Assembly: GCA_003233295.1 (NCBI GenBank)
Contig: QILJ01000431.1
Coordinates: 1-5,753 of the forward strand
Origin: Ignavibacteria bacterium
Lineage (GTDB): Bacteria > Bacteroidota > Ignavibacteria > Ignavibacteriales > Melioribacteraceae
Length of the DNA stretch: 5,753 bases
Direction of reading: 5' to 3'
Of this stretch, positions 1 through 5,635 are shown one piece after another. The notes below the pieces were generated by a model, which was not told where the DNA came from, searched no databases, and saw only the letters and a program-made list of their open reading frames with translations. How positions within the stretch are numbered: position 1 is the stretch's first letter; every line of letters starts with the position of its first letter. Both the position numbers and the translations under genes were made by a program.

Positions 1-1
1 G

Positions 2-40
2 ATGCAGGAGACAGAACTTTTGGAACTTTATAAATATTGA
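2..40 (+). CDS. Possible 3' end of an upstream gene (partial, uncertain frame)
   Basis: The first forty bases are less AT-rich than what follows and can be read in frame 2 as MQETELLELYKY followed by TGA at 38-40, a hydrophilic tail typical of a protein C-terminus. Frame 1 gives an alternative tail (DAGDRTFGTL, TAA at 31-33). With so few codons neither frame can be tied to a family. The stop of the frame-2 reading overlaps the -35 hexamer of the rsh promoter, which would be a compact but normal arrangement. The function is unknown; the region may equally be non-coding. Confidence 0.3.
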   Translation: MQETELLELYKY

Positions 41-66
41 CTTGTTTTTATTAATGGTATTATAAT
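37..66 (+). promoter_or_regulatory. Sigma-70-type promoter upstream of rsh
   Basis: TTGACT at 37-42 (five of six matches to the -35 consensus) is followed after 18 bases by a perfect TATAAT at 61-66. Transcription would begin near base 73, leaving a leader of about 115 bases before the rsh ATG at 190. It lies just after the possible end of an upstream gene. The background is very AT-rich, so a chance -10 match is easy; the pairing with a good -35 at acceptable spacing is what supports it. Confidence 0.55.
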
Positions 67-189
67 TATACTGAGGAAAGATTATATAACATATTATAAA
101 ATAAGAGAATACATGTTGTTATGTAATGTTGTAAAAATTTCACTTATCTATAAACATTTTAATATATTTTACTGTAATTTCATAATTGG

Positions 190-2376
190 ATGAAAGAATT
201 AAAAGAAGAATATCGAAGGAAACTGCTGAACGATCTTATAGACACTTGTAAAAAGTATCTTACTACTGTTGATGAAGAAATGATTGCGAAAGCTTTCCGT
301 TTAGCTTACGAAGCACACATAAATAATTTCCGTGCTTCCGGTGAGCCATATTTTCTTCATCCTTATGAAGTTGCAATGATTATTGCAAGGGAAATGCCGC
401 TTGATGATATTTCTGTGGTAGCTGCGCTTCTTCACGATGTGGTGGAAGATACTGACTTCAGTCTCGAGTTTATTTCGAAAGAGATCAGTCCGGAAGTTGC
501 GGAAATTGTGAATGGTGTCACTAAGATCAGCGGTGTCTTTACCGGGCATGAAATTACTCAAGCAGAAAATTATAGGAAACTTCTTTTATCATTGGTAAAA
601 GATATACGAGTAATTCTTGTTAAGTTTGCCGATCGTCTTCATAACATGCGCACATTGGAATTTGTACCCTCACAAAAACAAAGACGAATTGCACAGGAAA
701 CTTTAGATATTTATGCTCCGTTTGCAAATAGGTTCGGTTTAGGTAGAGTAAAATGGGAACTGGAAGATCTATCGTTTAAATATTTAAATCATCCAGAGTA
801 CGATAGAATAGCAAAAAAAATAAAGGATAAGAGAAGAGAAAGAGAAGCATATATTGCAAAGTTTTCCAAACCGATAGAACAAAAATTAAGCGAGCACGGA
901 TTAAAATATGAGATCGGCGGAAGAGCCAAACATATTTTCAGTATCTATAAAAAAATGATTGTCCAGAACACTACATTTGAAAATATTTATGATCTGCTCG
1001 CTATTAGAATTATTTTGGAAAGCAATGATCCGAATGAGTGCTATTATGTTCTGGGTGTGATAAATCAGCTTTATAAACCGATTGCCGATCGATTCAAAGA
1101 TTACATTTCAATTCCGAAAAAGAATAACTATCAATCAATACATAATACTGTTATTGGTCCGGGAGGCAGACTTGTTGAAGTCCAGATCAGAACCAGGAAA
1201 ATGCATGAAATAGCCGAACGCGGCGTTGCAGCACATTGGAAATATAAAGAGAACTTTGTCCAAACTGATAGTGCGTTGGAAGAATGGATCAATTGGGTTA
1301 GAGATATTTTTGAGAATGTTTCAAAGAGTGAAGCTCCAAAAGAGTTGCTTGCCAGTTTTAAACTGAACCTTTACCAGGATGAGATTTATGTCTTTACTCC
1401 CAAAGGAGATCTAAAGCGTTTACCAAAGAAGTCAACCCCAGTTGATTTTGCATTTGAGATTCATAGTCGGGTTGGATTTAATTGTATTGGAGCAAAAGTA
1501 AACGGAAAGATCGTTCCGCTTAATACAATTCTGCATAGTGGTGATCAGGTTGATATCATAACGTCTAAAAATCAGAAACCGAACAGAAGCTGGCTGCAGT
1601 TTGTTCAAACTCATAAAGCAAAAGCAAATATCCGTAAGTACTTGAATCAGGAAGAGCAAAAGATTGTTCAGACCGGTAAAGAGATCTGGGAAAAGAGGTT
1701 GAAGAAAAGTAAAAGAGTTTTCGAGAAGGATGAGATGAACCGGCTGGTTAGAAAACTTAAGTTTGATAATCATAACCAGTTTTATACTGCTATTGCTCAT
1801 AATAAATTGGATTTGAATGAAATAATTGAACCATCAGAAATCAAAGAAGAAAAACCTGCACCTGAACTTGAATATGAAAATTTCGCTGAATTGGCTAGAA
1901 CTTCCTCAAATAAAGGGATTTTAGTTGAGGACGAATATAAGGGTATCGACTATATTTTTGCCAAATGCTGTAACCCTATTCCGGGTGATCCTATCGTTGG
2001 TTATATTACAATAGGTGAAGGAATGAAAATACATAGGCGTGACTGCAAAAATCTGATCCATATGGTTAAAACCAACGAGGAGAAATTAGTTCAAGTTAAA
2101 TGGGCTGAAGATAAAGGGGGATATTTTGTCGCAGGCATTAACATTCGTGGTGATGATAAACCGGGACTTCTAAGTTATATCTCCAATTCCATTACTAGTT
2201 ACAGAAACACGAATATCAAAGCGATAAACATCAGTGCACAAGATTCAACTTTTACAGGAACCGTGACAGTTTATGTGGCAGATCTGGAGCACTTAAGCAG
2301 ATTGATTGAACGGCTTAAAAAAAATAAGGATATCTTCTCAGCCGAACGATTCGATTCATCACACAGCCAGCACTAA
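190..2376 (+). CDS. rsh: Bifunctional (p)ppGpp synthetase/hydrolase (Rel/SpoT family)
   Basis: This cytosolic enzyme makes (p)ppGpp from ATP and GDP/GTP and degrades it again, controlling the stringent response. All domains of a long RSH protein are present in 728 residues, a normal length. The HD hydrolase domain (about 30-180) has H57, the HDVVED motif at 82-87 and D148/N152 of the ADRLHNM segment, so hydrolysis should be intact. The synthetase domain (about 240-350) has GRAKHIFSIYKKM (244-256), RFKD at 301-304, and E330/Q332 in VEVQIRT. RFKD fits the RXKD motif of bifunctional enzymes, not the EXDD of synthetase-only RelA. The TGS domain spans about 396-457. A helical region leads to a conserved-cysteine domain with C593, C594, H615 and C619. 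A C-terminal ACT domain spans about 645-715. The ATG at 190 has no Shine-Dalgarno sequence, as is common in Bacteroidota. ruvX follows after one base. Confidence 0.97.
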   Translation: MKELKEEYRRKLLNDLIDTCKKYLTTVDEEMIAKAFRLAYEAHINNFRASGEPYFLHPYEVAMIIAREMPLDDISVVAALLHDVVEDTDFSLEFISKEISPEVAEIVNGVTKISGVFTGHEITQAENYRKLLLSLVKDIRVILVKFADRLHNMRTLEFVPSQKQRRIAQETLDIYAPFANRFGLGRVKWELEDLSFKYLNHPEYDRIAKKIKDKRREREAYIAKFSKPIEQKLSEHGLKYEIGGRAKHIFSIYKKMIVQNTTFENIYDLLAIRIILESNDPNECYYVLGVINQLYKPIADRFKDYISIPKKNNYQSIHNTVIGPGGRLVEVQIRTRKMHEIAERGVAAHWKYKENFVQTDSALEEWINWVRDIFENVSKSEAPKELLASFKLNLYQDEIYVFTPKGDLKRLPKKSTPVDFAFEIHSRVGFNCIGAKVNGKIVPLNTILHSGDQVDIITSKNQKPNRSWLQFVQTHKAKANIRKYLNQEEQKIVQTGKEIWEKRLKKSKRVFEKDEMNRLVRKLKFDNHNQFYTAIAHNKLDLNEIIEPSEIKEEKPAPELEYENFAELARTSSNKGILVEDEYKGIDYIFAKCCNPIPGDPIVGYITIGEGMKIHRRDCKNLIHMVKTNEEKLVQVKWAEDKGGYFVAGINIRGDDKPGLLSYISNSITSYRNTNIKAINISAQDSTFTGTVTVYVADLEHLSRLIERLKKNKDIFSAERFDSSHSQH

Positions 2377-2377
2377 A

Positions 2378-2806
2378 ATGGGAAATAAAGAGAAAGCAAG
2401 AATTTTAGCAATTGACTATGGTGCAAAGCGGGTTGGTTTAGCGATCACCGATCCCCTGAGAATATTTGCATATCCGTTAATGACATTAAAACGAGACAAG
2501 AATTTTTGGAATGATCTGGAGCAAGTTTTTAAGAACTATGATATTGAAACCATCGTGCTCGGCTATCCGCTTAAAGAGGACGGTACAAGATCATCCAGTA
2601 CGGAGTTGATAGAAAAATTCAAGAAAGAATTAGAAAAGAAAAAATCGATAAAAATTATTCTTGTTGACGAGAGATATTCATCATCGATTGCAAAGGAACG
2701 GATTTTGGAAAGCGTTCCCTCAAGAAAGAAAAGAAGAGATAAAAAATTAGTTGATATGAATGCAGCGGCAGTTTTTCTGCAAGATTATTTGGAAATGAAT
2801 GAGTAA
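2378..2806 (+). CDS. ruvX: Putative pre-16S rRNA nuclease / Holliday junction resolvase, YqgF family
   Basis: This is a small RNase H-fold nuclease of the YqgF/RuvX family, whose members process the 5' end of 16S rRNA in E. coli and have been linked to Holliday-junction resolution. The 142-residue product matches the usual length of about 138-150. The metal-binding acidic residues are all present: D13 in ILAIDYGAKRVGLA, E98 in LVDERYS and D126 in KLVDMNAAAVFLQDYL. The glycine motif VLGYPLKEDG (60-69) is also there. The ATG at 2378 is chosen because it places the first beta strand at residues 8-14 as in the family. The in-frame TTG at 2306 would add 24 residues overlapping the rsh ACT-domain coding region. 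The ATG begins one base after the rsh stop, so the genes are probably co-transcribed and translationally coupled. No Shine-Dalgarno sequence is visible apart from rsh coding sequence. Confidence 0.95.
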   Translation: MGNKEKARILAIDYGAKRVGLAITDPLRIFAYPLMTLKRDKNFWNDLEQVFKNYDIETIVLGYPLKEDGTRSSSTELIEKFKKELEKKKSIKIILVDERYSSSIAKERILESVPSRKKRRDKKLVDMNAAAVFLQDYLEMNE

Positions 2807-2830
2807 ATTAGTGGAGCATTTATTTTATAA

Positions 2831-2860
2831 TTGACATTTTTCACTTATTAAATTATTTTG
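2831..2860 (+). promoter_or_regulatory. Promoter-like sequence for the BMC gene pair
   Basis: TTGACA at 2831-2836 is a perfect -35 hexamer. Seventeen bases later lies TATTTT (2854-2859, four of six matches to TATAAT). The same stretch also fits the Bacteroidota pattern: TTG at 2831-2833, 19 bases, then TTATTTTG at 2853-2860, close to TAnnTTTG. Either reading puts the start of transcription within about 25 bases of the ATG at 2892. With the terminator at 3983-4008 it would define a two-gene BMC transcript independent of rsh-ruvX. No terminator separates it from ruvX, so read-through is possible. Confidence 0.5.
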
Positions 2861-2880
2861 GAGTTATCTTAATTAAATTT

Positions 2881-2885
2881 GGGAG
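2881..2885 (+). promoter_or_regulatory. Shine-Dalgarno sequence of the first BMC gene
   Basis: GGGAG lies six bases before the ATG at 2892. It is one of only two convincing Shine-Dalgarno sequences in the window, which suggests strong initiation on this abundant-type structural protein, in contrast to the second BMC gene, which has none. Confidence 0.6.
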
Positions 2886-2891
2886 CATTAT

Positions 2892-3167
2892 ATGACACTA
2901 GATGCACTGGGAATGATTGAGACCAAGGGATTGGTCGGGTCTATTGAAGCAGCAGATGCAATGGTTAAAGCTGCAAAAGTTGAATTATTAGGTAAAGAAA
3001 CAATTGGCGGTGGTTATGTAACCGTTATGGTGCGAGGAGATGTAGGCGCTGTTAAAGCAGCTACAGATGCCGGAGCAGCCGCTGCACAAAGAGTTGGCGA
3101 ATTGGTCTCAGTTCATGTGATTCCGCGTCCACACTCTGATGTAGAAATAATTTTACCAAAGAAATAA
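2892..3167 (+). CDS. BMC-domain hexameric shell protein (EutM/PduA/CcmK-like, BMC-H)
   Basis: This is a single-domain bacterial microcompartment shell protein expected to form hexameric tiles that pack edge to edge into the facets of a protein organelle. The 91 residues are almost entirely one Pfam BMC domain. Visible signatures are [20 protein letters not shown] (5-24), [14 protein letters not shown] (48-61) and [18 protein letters not shown] (64-81). K26, the edge lysine that sets hexamer packing in PduA, and R79 of the IPRPH motif are both at canonical positions. The pore loop reads TIGGGY (37-42), close to the glycine-rich pores of EutM and PduA and compatible with passage of small polar metabolites. 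By comparison the gene is most like EutM, but shell type does not identify the cargo pathway. It has its own promoter-like sequence and ends in tandem stops (TAATAA), 15 bases before a paralogous gene. Confidence 0.96.
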   Translation: MTLDALGMIETKGLVGSIEAADAMVKAAKVELLGKETIGGGYVTVMVRGDVGAVKAATDAGAAAAQRVGELVSVHVIPRPHSDVEIILPKK

Positions 3168-3182
3168 TAATTATTTAAAATT

Positions 3183-3956
3183 ATGTTACTTGCACTTGGT
3201 CTTATCGAAACCAAAGGGCTTGTTGGTGCTATTGAAGCTGCTGATGCTATGGCGAAAGCGGCTAATGTTAAAATTGTTGGTAAAGAAAAAAGTTCCGGAG
3301 CTCTTATAACTATAAAAATTGTAGGCGATGTCGCTGCAGTTAAATCTGCTGTTGATGCCGGCTCTGTTGCCGCTCAACGAGTAGGAGAACTCCTATCGGC
3401 TCATGTAATTCCACGTCCTCACGATGAACTCAGTTTTCTTATTGAAGATAAAAAAGGCAAAAGAGAATCGGCGGTTAGCAGTAAAAGTAAAATTACTACA
3501 GCAAAGAAGGTTGAAAAGAAAGTTGAACCCGCGAAAGAGGAATTGGTTGCGGAAACTAAGGAAGATATAAAAGTTGAAAAAGTTCAGGAGAAACCGGTTG
3601 AGAAGAAAGTAATAAAAGAAACTGTTAAAATCGAAAAAGAACCTGAACTGCCTTTAATGGAAAAACCGAAAGTAGAGAAAGTCCCGGAAGAAAAACCCAA
3701 GAAGAAAACCAGTGATGTAAAAGGATTGGATCATCTAGCAAAATTAAGAGCAGAAGCTAAAAAAGAATTGGAGAAAGGGGTAACTTCTGAAACGGAGAGT
3801 AAAGCGAGCAAGGAACTTGATGAAGAAATCCTTTCGATGAATGTTCACGAATTAAGAAGATTAGCACGAAATACATCGAATTTCCCGATCAAAGGTAGAG
3901 ACATTTCTAAAGCAAACAGAAAAGTTCTTTTAGATTATTTTAGAGAACTTTCTTGA
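3183..3956 (+). CDS. BMC shell protein with long Lys/Glu-rich linker and SAP/Rho-N-like C-terminal module
   Basis: Residues 1-85 are a complete BMC-H domain, about 64% identical by eye to the preceding gene product (roughly 53 of 83 aligned positions). It keeps [18 protein letters not shown], edge lysine K25 and HVIPRPH (74-80). Its pore loop is KSSGAL (36-41), more polar than its neighbour's. Residues 88-177 are a low-complexity Lys/Glu/Val/Pro linker with KVE/EKP-type repeats and no hydrophobic core, probably disordered. Residues 178-199 form a predicted helix (GLDHLAKLRAEAKKEL). Residues 213-257 hold a helix (NVHELRRLARN), a loop containing FPIKGRD, and a second helix ending in VLLDYFREL. 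This has the spacing and basic character of SAP or Rho N-terminal modules. EutK likewise couples a BMC domain to a nucleic-acid-binding-like tail, so tethering or cargo recruitment is a reasonable inference. There is no Shine-Dalgarno sequence; translation may depend on coupling to the upstream gene. Confidence 0.92.
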   Translation: MLLALGLIETKGLVGAIEAADAMAKAANVKIVGKEKSSGALITIKIVGDVAAVKSAVDAGSVAAQRVGELLSAHVIPRPHDELSFLIEDKKGKRESAVSSKSKITTAKKVEKKVEPAKEELVAETKEDIKVEKVQEKPVEKKVIKETVKIEKEPELPLMEKPKVEKVPEEKPKKKTSDVKGLDHLAKLRAEAKKELEKGVTSETESKASKELDEEILSMNVHELRRLARNTSNFPIKGRDISKANRKVLLDYFRELS

Positions 3957-3982
3957 TCCTTTATCATAAATTGAAAATTTTG

Positions 3983-4008
3983 AACTCCACTTTATGTGGA
4001 GTTTTTTT
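3983..4008 (+). terminator. Rho-independent terminator of the BMC operon
   Basis: AACTCCAC (3983-3990) and GTGGAGTT (3996-4003) form a perfect 8-bp stem with a 5-base TTTAT loop, followed by an uninterrupted T run through 4008 and further T-rich sequence. It begins 27 bases after the stop of the second BMC gene and separates the BMC pair from ybbR-tmk. The opposite strand lacks a good T tract at the stem, so it is mainly unidirectional. Confidence 0.9.
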
Positions 4009-4030
4009 ATTTTTATTTTTGGGATACTAC

Positions 4031-4055
4031 AAAAAAAATATGTTATATTTTTTTT
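4031..4055. repeat. A/T-only 11-bp perfect inverted repeat
   Basis: Eight A residues plus TAT (4031-4041), a GTT spacer (4042-4044) and ATAT plus T residues (4045-4055) form a perfect inverted repeat made only of A and T, with the T run continuing to 4057. It lies between the BMC terminator and ybbR. It could be a weak auxiliary or bidirectional terminator, a curved A-tract acting as an upstream promoter element for ybbR, or low-complexity drift. No confident promoter for ybbR was found in the surrounding 4009-4095. Confidence 0.6.
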
Positions 4056-4095
4056 TTAATAAAATTCCTAATTTCTGTAATAGTTTAATGATTTA

Positions 4096-5007
4096 ATGAA
4101 ACCAAATTTAACAACGATAATATTATCAACAGTATTTGCAATTCTTCTGTGGGTATTTGTTTCCTTTTCAGATGAATATACAACAACTATTACAGTTCCT
4201 ATTAAGTTCAGTAATTTTAAGGAAGGCTATACAATCCAATATCAATCGGATACTGATGTTTCACTCACTTTAAAAGGTGAGGGGTGGGTGTTAGCACAAA
4301 TTACTATGGGTCCAAAAAATAAGTTTGAAATTTCAACGGACAATAAAATTGGTAAACAAAAAATACATTTGAACGAAGCATTTTCAAATAATCCTTGGCT
4401 TACATCAAGTGTGCAGATTGTTCGTGTAAACCCGTCACAGATCGATTATACGATTGAGCGGATCAGTTATAAATCGGTTCCGATAGTTCCTAATATTTCA
4501 ATTGGAACAAAAGAAAATTATGCGCTGGTGTCGGAAGTTAAGTTAGAACCGGATACAGTCCGAATTTCAGGTCCTAAAAGTATTATAAGAAAATTAAATG
4601 CAGTGATAACTAAAAGTATTGTGTTCGAAGATCTTGATGATAAAGTAAGCCAGCGAGTTGAACTTGAACCTATCAACCATATCACTTACGAAAAGAATAG
4701 TTGTGTGCTGAGTTTTGATGTACAGAAAATTGTTGATAAAAGTTTTGAGGATATTCCCGTTGAAGTGAAAGGGGTTCCTCCTTCAAGGGAATTACTTCTT
4801 TTCCCATCTAAGATCACAGTTACTCTTAGGGGTGGGATAAAAATGTTAGGAACTCTTAAAGATAATAAGATTCATGCATACGTTAATTTCCGTAATGCTT
4901 TCAAAGATACTTTAGGAGTTATCCAGCCAACAATTGAAATACCGGAATACACAAAAATCGGTAATGTAGAACCGAAAACTTTAGAATATATAATCAAACA
5001 ATACTAA
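4096..5007 (+). CDS. ybbR: YbbR-domain membrane-anchored protein (CdaR-like)
   Basis: This is a 303-residue protein with a short cytoplasmic N-terminus, one membrane segment at about residues 7-23 (IILSTVFAILLWVFVSF) and an extracytoplasmic remainder. The remainder is made of about three YbbR-type repeats. The first runs from VPIKFS (34-39) to VNPSQIDYTIER (111-122). The second runs from KSVPIVPNIS (126-135) through LEPDTVRISGPKSII (150-164). The third starts at DIPVEVKGVPPS (219-230), includes FPSKITVTLRG (236-246) and ends at VEPKTLEYII (291-300). In Firmicutes, CdaR of this family binds and modulates the diadenylate cyclase CdaA; that role here is inference, because no cdaA gene is in the window. 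The next gene starts one base after its stop. The ATG at 4096 places the membrane helix right at the N-terminus; the ATG at 4088 is out of frame. Confidence 0.88.
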   Translation: MKPNLTTIILSTVFAILLWVFVSFSDEYTTTITVPIKFSNFKEGYTIQYQSDTDVSLTLKGEGWVLAQITMGPKNKFEISTDNKIGKQKIHLNEAFSNNPWLTSSVQIVRVNPSQIDYTIERISYKSVPIVPNISIGTKENYALVSEVKLEPDTVRISGPKSIIRKLNAVITKSIVFEDLDDKVSQRVELEPINHITYEKNSCVLSFDVQKIVDKSFEDIPVEVKGVPPSRELLLFPSKITVTLRGGIKMLGTLKDNKIHAYVNFRNAFKDTLGVIQPTIEIPEYTKIGNVEPKTLEYIIKQY

Positions 5008-5008
5008 T

Positions 5009-5623
5009 ATGTTTATAACTTTTGAGGGATTGGATTTCTGCGGAAAATCCACCCAAGTAGAAATACTGAAAAAATACTTTGAAGATAGAAATGATAAGGT
5101 AGAACTAATTAGAGAACCGGGAGGAACTAAAATTTCTGAAAAGATCAGAGATATCCTTCTGGATAAAAAGAATTCTGAAATGTCTATTGAATCGGAACTG
5201 CTTCTTTTCTCTTCCAGCCGTGCACAACTAGTGAGGGAAAAAATAATCCCACTGTTAGAGCAGGGATACTATGTTATTTCCGATCGTTTTCACGATTCAT
5301 CAATTGCTTATCAAGGTTACGGAAGAGGTATTGATATCGAAGCGGTTAAAACAATTCAAAATTTCGCTATTGACGGAGCAGTACCTAACATTACTTTTTT
5401 TATTGATGTACCGTTTGATGAAATTCAAAAAAGACGTGTCAAGCATGGTGAAAAAAATCTTGACAGAATTGAATTATCGAAAAATGAGTTTTATCAAAAT
5501 GTGTATAAAGGTTATTTAGAGTTGTGTAAAACAGAAGAAAGAGTTAAACGCATTGACGGCACAAAAAGTATCGATCATGTTCACCAGCAGATCATCAGCG
5601 AAATTAATTTATTAGAAAAGTAG
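5009..5623 (+). CDS. tmk: Thymidylate kinase (dTMP kinase)
   Basis: This cytosolic enzyme phosphorylates dTMP to dTDP with ATP, an essential step in dTTP supply. The 204-residue length is typical. The P-loop is FEGLDFCGKSTQ (5-16) with K13 and S14. REPGGT (35-40) and SDRFHDSSIAYQGYGRG (91-107) are the dTMP-binding signatures, the latter with Phe in the DR[YFH] position. The LID segment carries arginines in KRRVKHGEKNLDR (141-153). The lack of an arginine in the P-loop together with a basic LID fits the bacterial (E. coli-type) class. The start codon falls one base after the ybbR stop, suggesting coupling. Tandem stops (TAG TAA) end the gene, and an S41-type peptidase gene follows 12 bases on. 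A cysteine at P-loop position 11 is a minor variation. No frameshift or missing catalytic residue is seen. Confidence 0.97.
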   Translation: MFITFEGLDFCGKSTQVEILKKYFEDRNDKVELIREPGGTKISEKIRDILLDKKNSEMSIESELLLFSSSRAQLVREKIIPLLEQGYYVISDRFHDSSIAYQGYGRGIDIEAVKTIQNFAIDGAVPNITFFIDVPFDEIQKRRVKHGEKNLDRIELSKNEFYQNVYKGYLELCKTEERVKRIDGTKSIDHVHQQIISEINLLEK

Positions 5624-5624
5624 T

Positions 5625-5629
5625 AAGGA
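5625..5629 (+). promoter_or_regulatory. Shine-Dalgarno sequence of the last (partial) gene
   Basis: AAGGA, six bases before the ATG at 5636, overlaps the second of the tandem stop codons after tmk. It fixes the start of the truncated downstream gene. Confidence 0.6.
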
Positions 5630-5635
5630 ATAAAA

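Larger units (their letters stand above)
2805..2889 (+). repeat. Imperfect direct repeat flanking the BMC promoter region
   Basis: AAATTAGTGGAGCATT (2805-2820) recurs as AAATTTGGGAGCATT (2875-2889), differing by one substitution and one deleted base. GGAGCATT is exact in both copies (2813-2820 and 2882-2889). The second copy contains the ribosome binding site of the first BMC gene. The first copy begins in the ruvX stop codon. It could be a tandem-duplication relic, a pair of regulator half-sites, or chance. Confidence 0.4.

Noticed and set aside
301..561. Minus-strand open frame of 86 codons within rsh
   Set aside because: It lies wholly inside the conserved HD-domain coding sequence, has no recognisable motifs and a Cys/His/Ile-rich composition typical of antisense shadows.
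1432..1800. Minus-strand open frame of 122 codons within rsh
   Set aside because: It is antisense to the TGS/helical region of rsh; no family features and no ribosome binding site.
2306..2377. Extended ruvX start at TTG 2306
   Set aside because: It would add 24 non-conserved residues overlapping rsh; ATG 2378 gives the family-typical N-terminus.
2807..2891. Possible terminator between ruvX and the BMC pair
   Set aside because: No GC-bearing inverted repeat followed by a T run is present, so read-through from rsh-ruvX cannot be excluded.
3186..3377. Minus-strand open frame of 63 codons within the second BMC gene
   Set aside because: It is antisense to a well-conserved BMC domain, with asparagine/serine/phenylalanine-rich composition and no support.
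2892..3956. Carboxysome identity for the BMC pair
   Set aside because: No RuBisCO, carbonic anhydrase or CsoS/CcmL-type genes are present, and the first protein is closer to EutM/PduA; BMC-H sequence alone does not assign the cargo.
4019..4049. Candidate ybbR promoter TTGGGA-N19-TATATT
   Set aside because: Spacing is long, the -35 is weak and overlaps the terminator tail, and any AT-rich stretch would give a comparable -10.
5271..5519. Plus-strand 82-codon open frame inside tmk
   Set aside because: It overlaps the conserved DRF and LID motifs of tmk in another frame; no motifs of its own.
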